DNA of 64,000 bases from Methanomicrobiales archaeon (GCA_030019205.1 JASEFH010000011.1:255-64254), one strand, 5' to 3'; shown: positions 1 to 9,868, numbered from the stretch's first letter. Notes: generated by a model from the letters alone, not told the origin. Numbers and translations: made by a program.

Positions 1-223
1 CGTTGTAGAGCTGGGCGGCGAGCGTCTTGTTGTGGGCGACGACGAGCGTCGGCTTCTGGACCGCCTGGATGACGTTCGCCATGGTGAACGTCTTCCCCGA
101 CCCCGTGACGCCGAGGAGCGTCTGGAATCGGTGGCCCGCGCGGACCCCGGCGACCAGCTGCTCGATCGCCGCCGGCTGGGAGCCCTTCGGACGGAACTCG
201 GATACGAGGTTGAACTCTTGCAC
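1..223 (-). CDS. uvrB: UvrABC system protein B, N-terminal part (cut by window edge)
   Basis: Damage-recognition helicase of nucleotide excision repair, which receives DNA from UvrA and recruits UvrC. Only about 74 N-terminal residues are inside the window. They read [20 protein letters not shown], then the Walker A motif [10 protein letters not shown], then the UvrB signature [14 protein letters not shown], which is diagnostic. The start is GTG at 223: an in-frame TAA lies a few codons upstream and no other start codon occurs between. The uvrA-uvrC pair lies about 2.7 kb away on the same strand, separated by two unrelated plus-strand genes, so this is a loose uvr cluster rather than one operon. 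Identification is firm; the rest of the gene is off-window. Confidence 0.93.
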   Translation of the reverse strand, partial: MQEFNLVSEFRPKGSQPAAIEQLVAGVRAGHRFQTLLGVTGSGKTFTMANVIQAVQKPTLVVAHNKTLAAQLYN

Positions 224-598
224 GATGCCTATTATTGGGTGCCGGAGATCTTAACTGCTGGGGTGGCGGGGCAAAAGTGTCGCTGCGGGACGGCTGCGGG
301 GGCGTGTGCCGGGCGGCACCAGGACCCTGTACGCCGAACACCGGGCGCAAATCCTCCCGACCCTGCGCCTGGCATCGGGGACCGCACGGGGCTCGATCGG
401 GTGCCGGAGATCGCGGGGACGCGTGCCGCGCAGCGGCAGCCGGCAGGAGTGCGCCCGACCCGCAATCCCCGGAGAGGGGAGGGCATCGTTGAAGCCGGGC
501 GCCTGCGCCCCAGGATATGCAGCATGGCTATTTTTATGGGATGTCGTTTCATTCGATGCCGGCAGCATCGATGTTCGCGGCATGCGGGGACGGTCTGA
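224..598. other. Divergent intergenic spacer, no gene seen
   Basis: About 375 bp between the divergent uvrB and DUF1538 genes. Long open frames here have no recognisable content. An 11-base string (tgccggagatc) occurs twice, near 240 and 402. An AT-rich stretch near 528-540 (ctatttttatggg) could be a TATA element for the plus-strand gene at 599. Nothing else is supported. Confidence 0.5.
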
Positions 599-2080
599 AT
601 GGTCAGAAATATTCTGGTGAAACTGCGGGAGGCAACGCAGTCGGTGCTGCCTGTCAGCGCCATCGTGCTCGCCCTGCACGCCACCATCGCCCCCATGCCG
701 ATCTGGACATTGATCCTCTTTCTGACGGGCGCCATTCTGCTCATTGCGGGCATGAGCGTCTTCACCCTGGGTGCGGACATCGCGATGGTGCCCATCGGCG
801 AATCGTTCGGATCCGCACTGACGAAAACCAGAAAGCTCTGGCTGTTCGTTGCCGGCGGATTCGTCCTGGGCATGGTGCTCACGGTCGCCGAGCCGGATCT
901 GCAGGTGCTGGCCCGGCAGGTGCCGGCAGTTCCGAGTGTGGTCCTGATCGCTGCGGTGGGGCTCGGCGTGGGATTGTTCCTGATCTTCGGGCTGCTGAGG
1001 ATCCTGTTCCAGTTCCCGCTTCACGTCCTATTCGTCGCATCGTATGCGCTGGTGTTCGCGGTCGCCTCGTTCACAGCTCCAGACTATCTGGCCGTCGGAT
1101 TCGACTCGGGCGGGGTGACCACCGGCCCGATCACGGTTCCCTTCATCCTCGCGCTGGGTGCCGGCATCTCGGCGGCGATTGGCGGCAGGAATACCGATGA
1201 GAACAGTTTCGGCCTCTGCGCACTCTCTTCGATCGGGCCCATCCTGGTCGTGCTGGTGATGGGGATGTTCTTCGATCCGTCGGTCTCCGCGCACGCCTTC
1301 GAACCCCCTGCCGGCATCGAGGGCGTCGGGGAGTTCTTCGCGATCCTCGGGAACGGGTTTCTCCAGTTCTCCCGCGAGGTCCTGACCGTCCTTCTCCCCA
1401 TCGTGGTCATCTTCACGCTGTTCCAGCTCGTGCACCTGAGGCTGTCGAGAACCGCGCTGATACGGATCCTGATCGGTATCGTGTATACGCTCATCGGCCT
1501 GGCGGCGATCCTGACCGGTGTAAATCTCGGGTTCATGCCGGCCGGCATCTACATCGGAAACCACATCGCCGCCATGCCCTACCGCTGGGTGCTTCTGCCC
1601 CTCGGCGCAATCGTCGGCTTCTTTATCGTCTACGCGGAGCCGGCGGTGCACGTGCTCAACACGCAGGTCGAGAATATCACCATCGGCGCCATATCGAGAA
1701 GGATGATGATGGCGGCATTGTCCATAGGCGCGAGTGCCGCTCTGGTCCTCTCGATCTTCCGGGTCCTGAGCGGCATCGAGATCTGGTACTTCCTGGTTCC
1801 CGGCTACGCCGTCGCTCTGGCCCTGACATTCTTCACTCCCGCGCTCTTTACGGCGATCGCATTCGACGCCGGCGGGGTGGCATCGGGAACCATGACCGTG
1901 GCTTTCCTGCTGCCGTTTGCCGTGGGCATCTGCGAGGCCGTCGGAGGGAACGTGATAACGGATGCCTTTGGCATCGTAGCGATGGTGGCGATGATGCCTC
2001 TGATCACCGTGCAGCTCATGGGGCTGATCCACCAGTCGATACGCAGCAGGACCCGGGAGGGTAGCGGTGAGACAGATTGA
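599..2080 (+). CDS. DUF1538 membrane protein (tandem DUF1538 domains)
   Basis: Integral membrane protein of 493 aa, very hydrophobic, with roughly 12 predicted membrane spans. Two DUF1538 repeats are visible: one carries FDSGGVTTGPITVPF followed by GGRNTDENSFG (about residues 165-205), the other FDAGGVASGTMTVAF followed by GGNVITDAFG (about 420-460). These paired Gly-rich re-entrant-like motifs are the family signature. The family is thought to be a transporter of unknown substrate; function is inference. The ATG at 599 has no clear Shine-Dalgarno sequence. The stop at 2078-2080 abuts the following PII-like gene, so the two are almost certainly co-transcribed and the partner may regulate this protein. 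Length fits two-domain DUF1538 proteins. Confidence 0.85.
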   Translation: MVRNILVKLREATQSVLPVSAIVLALHATIAPMPIWTLILFLTGAILLIAGMSVFTLGADIAMVPIGESFGSALTKTRKLWLFVAGGFVLGMVLTVAEPDLQVLARQVPAVPSVVLIAAVGLGVGLFLIFGLLRILFQFPLHVLFVASYALVFAVASFTAPDYLAVGFDSGGVTTGPITVPFILALGAGISAAIGGRNTDENSFGLCALSSIGPILVVLVMGMFFDPSVSAHAFEPPAGIEGVGEFFAILGNGFLQFSREVLTVLLPIVVIFTLFQLVHLRLSRTALIRILIGIVYTLIGLAAILTGVNLGFMPAGIYIGNHIAAMPYRWVLLPLGAIVGFFIVYAEPAVHVLNTQVENITIGAISRRMMMAALSIGASAALVLSIFRVLSGIEIWYFLVPGYAVALALTFFTPALFTAIAFDAGGVASGTMTVAFLLPFAVGICEAVGGNVITDAFGIVAMVAMMPLITVQLMGLIHQSIRSRTREGSGETD

Positions 2081-2085
2081 ACCGT

Positions 2086-2841
2086 ATGGAGGGAGACGAA
2101 TTGTTTGATGATGGAGACGATGCCACCCACTCCAACGGGGGCCGGTCGGGAGGGGTGCCGGTGCAGGATCCAGCGAAATCGGTATTCCTGAGTATTCTGG
2201 TCGTCATCGCGGACAGGGGACGGGGCGAGCAGCTCCTGGCGCTTGCCGTGGAAGACGGCGTGCCGTTCAGCCTGCTGACCCGGGGTAGAGGGACCGCGGA
2301 TACGAAACTCCTCTGCTATCTGGGACTGGGGGAACCGGAGAAAGACATCCTGTACAGTCTCGTACACGCCGGGGCATCACGGAGCATCCTGGAAAAGCTT
2401 AACGCCAGGTTGCTTCCTAAAGAGGAGTACAGAGGGATTGCGTTCGCCATGCCGATCACCGCCATGGCGGATACACTACCGGACAAGCCGCTGCAGGAAT
2501 CGACCTGGGAGCCAGAGATGCCAACGGAACAGCCATACGACCTGATCGTGGCGGTCACCAATCAGGGTTATGCGGATGAGGTCATGGACGTGGCGAGAGC
2601 CGCCGGAGCCCGCGGGGGCACGGTGCTGCCCGCACGGAGTATCAGCCCCGAGAAGGTCCGGGAGTTCTTCGGCGTGTCCATCCACCCGGAGAAGGAGATG
2701 CTGTTCATCCTTGCGAAGCGAGAGGCCCGCCCGCGGATCATGGCAGCGATCGCCGATAAAAAAGGGCTCCAGACGGATGCGCAGACCGTCGTCTTCTCCC
2801 TCCCGGTCAGCGGCGTGGCGGGGCTGCCGCCGGAGGCCTGA
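2086..2841 (+). CDS. Tandem PII-like (nitrogen regulatory P-II family) protein
   Basis: About 251 aa with two PII-like folds. The first spans about residues 35-130 (VFLSILVVIADRGRGEQLLALA, then GRGTADTKLL and EPEKDILYSLV). The second spans about 150-245 (DLIVAVTNQGYADEVMDVAR, GARGGTVLPARS, HPEKEMLFILAKREARPRIM). The GG-T/GRGT segments correspond to the PII T-loop and B-loop region. PII proteins bind nucleotides and plug or gate membrane transporters, so control of the adjacent DUF1538 protein is a reasonable inference. The start chosen is ATG 2086, six bases after the upstream stop; a TTG at 2077 overlapping the upstream stop, or a later GTG near 2155, are alternatives because the first 30 residues are Asp/Gly-rich and look unconserved. 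Confidence 0.75.
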   Translation: MEGDELFDDGDDATHSNGGRSGGVPVQDPAKSVFLSILVVIADRGRGEQLLALAVEDGVPFSLLTRGRGTADTKLLCYLGLGEPEKDILYSLVHAGASRSILEKLNARLLPKEEYRGIAFAMPITAMADTLPDKPLQESTWEPEMPTEQPYDLIVAVTNQGYADEVMDVARAAGARGGTVLPARSISPEKVREFFGVSIHPEKEMLFILAKREARPRIMAAIADKKGLQTDAQTVVFSLPVSGVAGLPPEA

Positions 2842-2973
2842 AGGTCGCGGATGCACGGCCACGCCGGCACGGTGCCGGGTGCGGGATATATGCGGCCCGA
2901 TGCTCCTGCAGCGATGCCGGAGAGGGGTACGAGTCACCCAGACCCGTGCTCCTGCCGGCGCGGTCCCCCGGTC

Positions 2974-4527
2974 TCATCCCGTGAGCTTCTTCGAGCGCAG
3001 CAGGCGGTTGTAGGCGACGGCGACCCGGTGCGCCTCGTCCCGGATCTCCTGGAGGAAGAGGGAGGCGCGCTCCTTCTTCTGGACGGGCAGGGGGAAGCGG
3101 AGAGCGGGGATGTAGATCTCCTCCTCCCGTTTGGCGAGGGCGATGGCGGGGATGGAGAGCGAGAGCCGTTTCAGCTCGGCGAGCGCCGCGGAGAGCTGCC
3201 CCTTCCCGCCGTCGATGACGATCAGGTCGGGCAGCTCGCCCCCCTCCTTCTGCAGGCGGGCGTAGCGCCGCCGCACCACCTCGGCGATGGCGGCGGTGTC
3301 GTCCACCCCCTCGACCGAGCGGATGCGGAACCTGCGGTAGTTCCGTTTGTCCGGCTTCCCCTCGCGGAACTGCACCATCGCCCCCACGGTCGAGGTGCCG
3401 GAGAGGTGGGAGATGTCGAAGCACTCGATGACGCGCGGCAGGACGGGCAGGTGCAGGCTCTTTTTCAGCGCCTCGAGCTTGATCCGCTCCCCGAAGAACG
3501 CCGCCTCGATATTCTTCTGCACCAGCTCCAGCAGCCGTTTCTTCTCCCCCTTTGCAGGGACCGTGATCCGCACCGCCTTCCCCTTGCGGTAGGCGAGGTA
3601 ATCCTGCAGGGACTCTCCCACCGCCTGCGGGAGGATCAGCTCCGACGGGGGTTCGCGGTCCGCGTAGTAGCGGGCGACGAACTCCTCCAGGAACTCCCCG
3701 CCGCCCTCGAAACGGAACCACTCCCTGTCGGTGAGCGTCCCCCGCTGCACCGCAAAGACCATCACCCAGACGCTTCCTTCGGCGGCGACGAAGTTGATGA
3801 CGTCCTCGTCGTGCTTCTTCTGGCGGGCGACGTGCTGGCGCTCCCCCAGGCGCTCGATCGCCTGGATCTGCCCGCGGAGCTCCAGCGCCTTCTCGAACGC
3901 CTCCGCCTCCGCGCACGCCTCCATCTCGGCGCGCAGTGCGGAGAGCAGCTCCGCGCTCCTCCCCCGCAGGACCGCCTCCGCCCGCTTCACGCTCTCGCGG
4001 TACTCCTCCTTCCCGATCTTCCCGATGCAGGGGGCGCTGCAGGACTGCATGTGGTAGCGCAGGCACGTCTTCTTCGGGAGCCGCCGGCAGGTCCGCAGGC
4101 GGAAGGTCTTTTTCAGCACCTGCAGCACGAAGTCCCGCTCCTGGGCGGAGACGAAGGGCCCGAAGAGGGTGCCGCTCCCGCCGCCGGGCCGGCGCGCCAT
4201 GCCGATGCGGGGGAACTCCTCGTCGGTGATCTGGATATAGGCGTAGCTCTTCGCGTCTTTCAGGTCGATGTTGTACTTCGGCTGGTGCCGCTTGATCAGG
4301 TTGGACTCGAGAATCAGCGCCTCGGTCTCCGTATCGGTGACCATGCAGTCGACGGAGGCGATCCTCTCCACCAGCCGCGCGGTCTTGGGATCGAGCGGCC
4401 TCTTCTGGAAGTAGCTCGCCACCCTTTTTTTGAGGTGCTTCGCCTTGCCGATGTAGAGAATCTCCCCGCCACTGTCCCGGAAGAGGTAGCAGCCGGGTTC
4501 CGCGGGTAGTTGGTCGAGTTCTATCAT
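2974..4527 (-). CDS. uvrC: Excinuclease UvrC lacking the C-terminal helix-hairpin-helix domain
   Basis: Dual-incision nuclease of nucleotide excision repair. The 517-aa product has the GIY-YIG domain (GCYLFRDSGGEILYIGKAK, residues about 12-32), the Cys-rich stretch CLRYHMQSCSAPCIG, the UVR motif near 200-235 and the RNase H-like nuclease (ECFDISHLSGTSTVGAMVQF; VIDGGKGQLSAA). It stops right after RDEAHRVAVAYNRLLRSKK, exactly where bacterial UvrC (about 610 aa) continues into the (HhH)2 DNA-binding domain. The sequence after the stop shows no HhH in any frame, so this is a genuinely short form rather than a frameshift. The ATG overlaps the uvrA stop (ATGA), so uvrA and uvrC form an operon. Confidence 0.95.
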   Translation of the reverse strand: MIELDQLPAEPGCYLFRDSGGEILYIGKAKHLKKRVASYFQKRPLDPKTARLVERIASVDCMVTDTETEALILESNLIKRHQPKYNIDLKDAKSYAYIQITDEEFPRIGMARRPGGGSGTLFGPFVSAQERDFVLQVLKKTFRLRTCRRLPKKTCLRYHMQSCSAPCIGKIGKEEYRESVKRAEAVLRGRSAELLSALRAEMEACAEAEAFEKALELRGQIQAIERLGERQHVARQKKHDEDVINFVAAEGSVWVMVFAVQRGTLTDREWFRFEGGGEFLEEFVARYYADREPPSELILPQAVGESLQDYLAYRKGKAVRITVPAKGEKKRLLELVQKNIEAAFFGERIKLEALKKSLHLPVLPRVIECFDISHLSGTSTVGAMVQFREGKPDKRNYRRFRIRSVEGVDDTAAIAEVVRRRYARLQKEGGELPDLIVIDGGKGQLSAALAELKRLSLSIPAIALAKREEEIYIPALRFPLPVQKKERASLFLQEIRDEAHRVAVAYNRLLRSKKLTG

Positions 4528-7328
4528 GCTGCCAGGATTCGTTTCAGGAACTGCCCCGTGTAGCTCTCATCGCGGTCCGCCACCTCCTCGGGGCTGCCGC
4601 AGGCGACGATGGTGCCGCCGCCCTCGCCGCCCTCCGGGCCGAGGTCGATGATGTGGTCGGCGGACTTGATCACGTCCAGGTTGTGCTCGATCACGACCAC
4701 GGTGTTGCCCATCTTCACCAGGTCGTCGAGGACGCGGATCAGTTTCTTCACGTCGTGGAAGTGGAGGCCGGTGGTGGGTTCGTCCAGAAGGTAGAGAGTC
4801 TTTCCGGTCGCCTTCTTGGCCAGCTCACGCGTGAGCTTGATCCGCTGCGCCTCCCCGCCGGAGAGCGTCGTGGAGCTCTGCCCCAGCTTGATGTAGTCCA
4901 GCCCCACCCGGCAGAGCGTCTCCAGTTTGGTCCTGATGGCGGGGATGTTCTCGAAGAGGTGCATCGCCTCGAGAACGCTCATGTCCAGCACGTCGGCGAT
5001 CGACTTCCCCCGGTACTTCACCTCCAGAGTCTCGCGGTTGTAGCGCTTCCCCTTGCACTCCTCGCACTCGATGTAGACGTCGGGGAGGAAGTTCATCTCG
5101 ATCTTGATCAGCCCCTCCCCCTGGCAGGTCTCGCACCTCCCCCCCTTGAGGTTGAAGGAGAAGCGGCCGGGTCTGTAACCCCTGCGCTTCGCGTCGGTCG
5201 TCTCGGCGAAGACCCGGCGGATCTCGTCGAAGACCTTCGTGTAGGTCGCCGGGTTGCTCCGCGGCGTGCGGCCGATGGGGCTCTGGTCGATCACGATCAC
5301 CTTGTCGATCTCGGAGCCGAAGGAGATCGCGGCGTGGGCGCCCGGCGTCACCCGGGCGTGATGGAGCTCCTTCTGCATCGCCTTGTAGAGGATGTCGTAG
5401 ACGAGCGTCGACTTCCCGCTGCCCGAGACGCCCGTCACCACGGTGAGCACACCGACCGGGATGTTCACGTCGATCCCCTTCAGGTTGTTCTCCCGGCAGC
5501 CGGCGAGGGTGATGAACCGATCGCTCTTCCGCCGCGCCGCGGGGACCTCGATCTCCAGCTTCCGCGCCAGGTACAGGCCGGTCAGGGACTGTTCGTTCCT
5601 CTCGATCTCCTCGGGCGAGCCCTCCGCCACCACCTGCCCTCCGTGGATGCCGGCTCCGGGCCCCATGTCGATCACGTAGTCGGCACTGCGGATCGTCTCC
5701 TCGTCGTGCTCGACCACGATCAGGGTGTTCCCGAGATCCCGCAGCGTCCGCAGGGTCTCGATCAGCTTGCGGTTGTCCCGCTGGTGGAGCCCGATCGAGG
5801 GCTCGTCCAGGACGTAGAGCACGCCCATCAGGTTCGATCCGATCTGGGTGGCGAGGCGGATCCGCTGTGCCTCCCCGCCGGAGAGGGTGCCCGCGCTCCG
5901 CGAGAGGGTCAGGTAGCCGAGCCCGACGCGATCCAGGAAATGGAGGCGGGCGTTGATCTCTTTCAGGATCTGGCGTGCGATCTCCATCTCCTTCCGGGAG
6001 AGTTCCAGGTTCCGGAAGAACTCGATTGCGCGGGCGATGGAGAGATCCGTCACGTCGACGATCGATTTGCCCTGAACCCTGACGGCGAGCACCTTCTCTT
6101 TGAGCCTCCGCCCGCGGCAGACGGGGCAGGGAGAGATCCGCATGAACTTCTCCAGCTCCCGCTTGCGGTACTCCGACTGGGTCTGGCGGTAGAGCCTTTC
6201 TGCCTGGGGGACCAGACCCTCCCAGGAGGAGGTCTGGGACCAGTGCATATCCCCGTTCCTCGCCGTCATGGAGAAGCGGATCCGCTCCGGGGAGCCGTAC
6301 ATCAGGGCGCTGTACTGCCGATCGGTCAGGTCCTCGATGGGTGTGAGGGTGTCGAACCCGAAGTGCTTCGCGACCGCGCTCAGGTAGTAGCCGCGGTATG
6401 TATCGAAGTAGTTCCTGTAGAGAGCCACCGCGCCTTCGGCGATCGACTTGGTCCTGTCGGGGATGATCAGGTCGGGATCGAAGTCCATCCGGAACCCGAG
6501 ACCATTGCACTCCTCGCAGGCGCCGAACGGGCTGTTGAAGGAGAACATCCGCGGCTGCAGCTCCTCGAACGCGATCCCGCAGAGCGGGCACGCCATGCGG
6601 GAGGAGTAGAGATGCTCCTGATCCTCCCCGTCAAGGACCAGGATCAGCCCGTCGGACCGCGCCAGGGCGTTCTCGCAGGCCTCGACCAGGCGGGAGCGGT
6701 CGGCCGGATCCAGGCGGTCGATCACGATCTCGATGTCCTGTTTTTTGTATCGCTCGAGCGGAATCTCCTCGTCGGTGCGGTGGATCACCCCGTTCACCCG
6801 CACGCGGGTGTAGCCCTCGGCGTGCAGCTCCCGGATCAGCGCCTGGTAGGTGCCCTTCTTCTGCCGCACGATCGGCGCCAGGATGGTCGCCATCCCGCAG
6901 ACCTCGGCCGCGATGCGGTCGGCGATCTGCTCGGGGGACTGCGACTCGATGCGGATGTTGTGCTCCGGGCAGTAGGGCACCCCGATCCGCGCGAACAGCA
7001 GCCGCAGGTAGTCGTAGATCTCGGTGACGGTGCCCACGGTGGACCGCGGGTTCTTGCTCGTCGTCTTCTGCTCGATGGAGATCGCCGGGGAGAGGCCCTC
7101 GATGCTGTCCACGTCGGGTTTGTTCATCAGTCCCAGGAACTGGCGGGCGTAGGCGGAGAGGGACTCCACGTACCGCCTCTGCCCTTCGGCGTAGATGGTG
7201 TCGAACGCCAGGGTGGACTTCCCGGAACCGGAGAGACCGGTGATGACGACGAGCTTGTCCCGCGGGATCTCGACGGAGATATTCTGCAGGTTGTGCTCGC
7301 GCGCACCTTTGATCCGTATGCTCTTCAT
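4524..7328 (-). CDS. uvrA: Excinuclease ABC subunit A
   Basis: DNA-damage sensor ATPase that loads UvrB. The 934-aa product has the normal family length. Two ABC modules are present: Walker [13 protein letters not shown] near residue 32 and [12 protein letters not shown] near 630; signature [12 protein letters not shown] and [12 protein letters not shown]; Walker [14 protein letters not shown] and [13 protein letters not shown]. Zinc-binding CxxC pairs ([36 protein letters not shown]) are intact. It is first gene of the uvrA-uvrC operon, whose stop and start overlap by four bases. A TATA element at 7361-7370 sits about 37 bp upstream of the ATG, so the leader should be about 10 nt. Confidence 0.97.
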   Translation of the reverse strand: MKSIRIKGAREHNLQNISVEIPRDKLVVITGLSGSGKSTLAFDTIYAEGQRRYVESLSAYARQFLGLMNKPDVDSIEGLSPAISIEQKTTSKNPRSTVGTVTEIYDYLRLLFARIGVPYCPEHNIRIESQSPEQIADRIAAEVCGMATILAPIVRQKKGTYQALIRELHAEGYTRVRVNGVIHRTDEEIPLERYKKQDIEIVIDRLDPADRSRLVEACENALARSDGLILVLDGEDQEHLYSSRMACPLCGIAFEELQPRMFSFNSPFGACEECNGLGFRMDFDPDLIIPDRTKSIAEGAVALYRNYFDTYRGYYLSAVAKHFGFDTLTPIEDLTDRQYSALMYGSPERIRFSMTARNGDMHWSQTSSWEGLVPQAERLYRQTQSEYRKRELEKFMRISPCPVCRGRRLKEKVLAVRVQGKSIVDVTDLSIARAIEFFRNLELSRKEMEIARQILKEINARLHFLDRVGLGYLTLSRSAGTLSGGEAQRIRLATQIGSNLMGVLYVLDEPSIGLHQRDNRKLIETLRTLRDLGNTLIVVEHDEETIRSADYVIDMGPGAGIHGGQVVAEGSPEEIERNEQSLTGLYLARKLEIEVPAARRKSDRFITLAGCRENNLKGIDVNIPVGVLTVVTGVSGSGKSTLVYDILYKAMQKELHHARVTPGAHAAISFGSEIDKVIVIDQSPIGRTPRSNPATYTKVFDEIRRVFAETTDAKRRGYRPGRFSFNLKGGRCETCQGEGLIKIEMNFLPDVYIECEECKGKRYNRETLEVKYRGKSIADVLDMSVLEAMHLFENIPAIRTKLETLCRVGLDYIKLGQSSTTLSGGEAQRIKLTRELAKKATGKTLYLLDEPTTGLHFHDVKKLIRVLDDLVKMGNTVVVIEHNLDVIKSADHIIDLGPEGGEGGGTIVACGSPEEVADRDESYTGQFLKRILAA

Positions 7329-7360
7329 GGCTGTGGTGTCTGGATCGACGTGCTGGTGTG

Positions 7361-7370
7361 TTTATATAGA
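7361..7370 (-). promoter_or_regulatory. TATA box of the uvrA-uvrC operon
   Basis: Read on the minus strand the bases are TCTATATAAA, a good archaeal TATA element, about 37 bp upstream of the uvrA ATG. This predicts a transcript start roughly 10 nt before the start codon. Confidence 0.6.
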
Positions 7371-7417
7371 TCGGATCCGAGGGGGCTTAAAACCTGCAGG
7401 CGCGGTACAAAAGTGAG

Positions 7418-9034
7418 TCAGAGAGCCCGGATCATCTGGCCTAACCGGGGCAGGAAATCCTTTTTGCGGGACATAATGCCCTCCATTTCGATCGGCTGCT
7501 CCCGCATCCCGAGTCCTGCCAGGCAGGCGTCGTCGGCGGCGGCGAAGACTGCGCTCGCGTTCTCGAAGATGCTGGTGAAGAGCGCCGCGTAGATGTCCAC
7601 ACCCTGGGATGCCCGCAGGCGCGCGAGCTCCGTTCGGATCTCCTCTCTGCGCTCCCGCGGGAACTCGAACGTCGGGACCATCACCTGGGCGACGATCACC
7701 TCCCTTCCGAAGAGGGTGTAGCGTTTGGTGTCCTGCATCAGCAGCTCCTCGATCGTGCAGGTGTCGTACTGCATCCCCGCCTGGATCAGGCGGGTGCCGA
7801 ACTCGACGGGATCCTCGTCGACCCACCGGGCCAGGTAGTCCACTGCCTTGCGGTCCGAGGGCGTCGTCGTCGACAGGCGGAGCGCCATGGTGTCGGAGAG
7901 GATCCCCGCCATCAGCAGCCCCGCGGTCGACTCCGAGGGCTCGATCCCGCTCTCTGCGAACCTGCGGGCGATGATCGTGGACGTGGATCCGACAGGATCG
8001 TTCAGGAAGCGGATCGGTTTCAGGGTCGAGATGGCGCTCAGGCGGTGGTGGTCGATGATCTCCAGGATGTCCGCGTTCTCGATCCCGTCCACCGCCTGCG
8101 CGGGCTCGTTGTGGTCCAGGAGGATGACGGACTTCTGGATGTCCTGCATCAGCGAGGTGCGGGAGAGCATGCCGAGGAACTTCCCCCCGGAATCGACGAC
8201 GCAGGCGGTGCGGTACCGGGAGGCCGAGATGACCTGTTTGGCGTACTCCAGGGTGTCCTCCATCTGCACGGTGGGGACGTCCGTCTCCATGATCATCCCG
8301 GCCGGCAGGGAGAGGTTGATCATCTTTCCCACCCCGAAGGCATCCAGGGTCGTTGTCAGCACCGAGACGCCCCGCTCGCGGGCGGCGCGGACCACCCGCT
8401 CCCCGAGGGGCGCCCCGTCGGCGAGGATCAGCCCGGCGATGCCGGCCGAGATGAGCGCCAGCTGGGCGGGCTCGTTGTCCCCCACGATCGCCACGTCCCG
8501 GGGGGATATGCGCGAGAGTGTCACGTGCAGGGCATCGATGGCGGTGTAGACCTTCCCCTCCAGCGTCTCTCCCGCGGAGACCGCCACCTCGGCGTTCAGG
8601 ACCCGCGCCAGCGTCTCCAGACGGATGGGGGCGAACGTCAGCGGCTCGATCTTCTGCCGCCGCACGTAGGCCCGGGCGAGCCCGTACTCGCTGACCAGCC
8701 CCACCAGCCGCCCCTCCCGGTCCGTGATGGGCATGTTCCGCATGTCGTAGGCGTCCATCAGGGCGGCGACGTCCACAGTCGGGAGGTCCCGATCCGCGCT
8801 CCGCGTGTCCAGGTAGGGGATGTCGGAGACGTTGGGCTCCACGCTCTCGACGTAGAGCGGCGGCTCGCGCCCGAACCTCGAGAGGACGAACTGCGTCTCG
8901 GCGTTCACGTCGCCGCAGCGGGCAGGGACGTACCGATCGGGCTCGCCGTGGTTGAGCAGCTCCGCATACGCCAGGACGCTGCAGATGCTGTCCGTATCCG
9001 GCTGGCGGTGCCCGATCACGTATACTCTATGCAT
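7418..9034 (-). CDS. ppaC: Manganese-dependent inorganic pyrophosphatase with CBS and DRTGG domains
   Basis: Soluble family II pyrophosphatase (DHH superfamily), hydrolysing PPi to phosphate. The N-terminus carries the metal motif VIGHRQPDTDS; then come a CBS domain (MRNMPITDREGRLVGLVSEY), a DRTGG-like domain (about residues 150-250) and a second CBS (YRTACVVDSGGKFLGMLSR). The catalytic half resumes with DHNEPAQA, the eponymous IIDHHRLS and NDPVGSTSTIIARRF. The inserted CBS-DRTGG cassette is known in clostridial relatives to confer adenine-nucleotide regulation; that this applies here is inference. Length is 538 aa. Start ATG 9034 is chosen over an upstream frame opening because AGGAGG lies 7 nt before it and the protein begins directly with the conserved motif. 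Confidence 0.93.
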   Translation of the reverse strand: MHRVYVIGHRQPDTDSICSVLAYAELLNHGEPDRYVPARCGDVNAETQFVLSRFGREPPLYVESVEPNVSDIPYLDTRSADRDLPTVDVAALMDAYDMRNMPITDREGRLVGLVSEYGLARAYVRRQKIEPLTFAPIRLETLARVLNAEVAVSAGETLEGKVYTAIDALHVTLSRISPRDVAIVGDNEPAQLALISAGIAGLILADGAPLGERVVRAARERGVSVLTTTLDAFGVGKMINLSLPAGMIMETDVPTVQMEDTLEYAKQVISASRYRTACVVDSGGKFLGMLSRTSLMQDIQKSVILLDHNEPAQAVDGIENADILEIIDHHRLSAISTLKPIRFLNDPVGSTSTIIARRFAESGIEPSESTAGLLMAGILSDTMALRLSTTTPSDRKAVDYLARWVDEDPVEFGTRLIQAGMQYDTCTIEELLMQDTKRYTLFGREVIVAQVMVPTFEFPRERREEIRTELARLRASQGVDIYAALFTSIFENASAVFAAADDACLAGLGMREQPIEMEGIMSRKKDFLPRLGQMIRAL

Positions 9035-9169
9035 GCGTCGCCTCCTGCGCTCTACTGCCCCTTCGCCAGGCAGGGCAGCCGACCCCATCCTCTCTTGAAC
9101 CCATCCGGTGCGGTCTCTCCCATAGGCAACTGTTCGTGATTTTTCATCTGGATACCGGAATAGAGCGCC

Positions 9170-9280
9170 TCACGCCTTCGCCAGGCGGTGGATGCCGAGT
9201 CCCGCAAGGGATGCGGCGGCCAGCACGATGGAAACGAGCGGGTCGAGCATCGCGGAAAACAGCACCAGAAGTGCCGCCAT
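9170..9280 (-). CDS. Possible small hydrophobic protein (36 aa)
   Basis: A short frame starting at ATG 9280 (or in-frame TTG 9313) encodes MAALLVLFSAMLDPLVSIVL and continues for 16 more residues, ending in a basic tail (HRLAKA). It forms one or two membrane helices. Codon use is GC-rich at third positions like the neighbours. No strong ribosome site is present and no homologue is recognised. It lies upstream of the pyrophosphatase gene on the same strand. Treat as a candidate only. Confidence 0.3.
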   Translation of the reverse strand: MAALLVLFSAMLDPLVSIVLAAASLAGLGIHRLAKA

Positions 9281-9313
9281 GATGGCAGCGCCCCCCTCTG
9301 TTCGGGAATCCAA

Positions 9314-9868
9314 CCGGATCACGTCTCACTATGAATGGATGCCCGGGGGATAAATTCCTTCGCCCCGCCCGTCTGCCCCATAACATCCTTTGGCAGAATG
9401 CCAGGAGGGTCAGCCGCTCCGAAAATTGGCGGATCAAAGCGTCGAAGCGATCGCATTCGGGAGAAGATCCGGCGGAGAGTCTGTCGGTTTCATCCCCGGA
9501 ATCCATCTTCCTGTTCCCGTGCGGGTGGAGTGCACGAGTCCCCGCTTCCCCAATCCAGCCCCCACCCCGCAGGTACGATAGCCTCCAAGGATCCTGAAAT
9601 ATCTCCCCTAACAACCTCACCGCCAGTACGATAGCCTTCTTGGATGTTCGAAGGATAGCCTGGCTCGATCCGGATCTGGTGTCCGACCCGGATCCGATTC
9701 GCGCTGACAGCCCCTGTCGTACCAAAGAGATTCCCGCGAGAGCGTCTCACTTCGGATTTTATCGGAACCGGATCGCATCGAAACGCCAGTGCTCTCCCGT
9801 CAGCGACCGCGGCATGGGCCGGGAGCGGGCCCGCCCTGCACTCCGCAAAGGATGAGGTCCGAACGTTC
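9314..9868. other. Intergenic spacer holding a repeat, no gene seen
   Basis: About 550 bp before the convergent end of the PfpI-like gene. It contains two copies of a TACGATAGCC motif (see the repeat at 9557-9640). All longer open frames have low-complexity, Arg/Ser/Pro-rich translations typical of non-coding GC-rich DNA. Confidence 0.5.
9557..9640 (+). repeat. Dispersed intergenic repeat, copy A
   Basis: The segment has cccccaccccgcaggtacga then tagcctccaagg, and about 55 bp later accgccagtacgatagcc. The same arrangement (CCACCCCGC, then GGTACGATA, CTCCAAGG, then about 50-60 bp later CCAGTACGATA) occurs at 50.18 kb, with related pieces at 12.6, 30.8 and 43.5 kb, always between genes. Confidence 0.5.

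Noticed and set aside
232-1024. Long minus-strand open frames antisense to the DUF1538 gene start
   Set aside because: Arg/His/Gln-rich shadow frames typical of high-GC DNA opposite a membrane-protein gene; no conserved motif.
2851-4509. 552-codon plus-strand frame antisense to uvrC
   Set aside because: It is a complementary shadow of the UvrC coding frame, with Leu/Arg/Gly-rich translation and no domain.
4653-7592. 979-codon plus-strand frame antisense to uvrA
   Set aside because: Same reason: a shadow of a GC-rich gene, even though very long.
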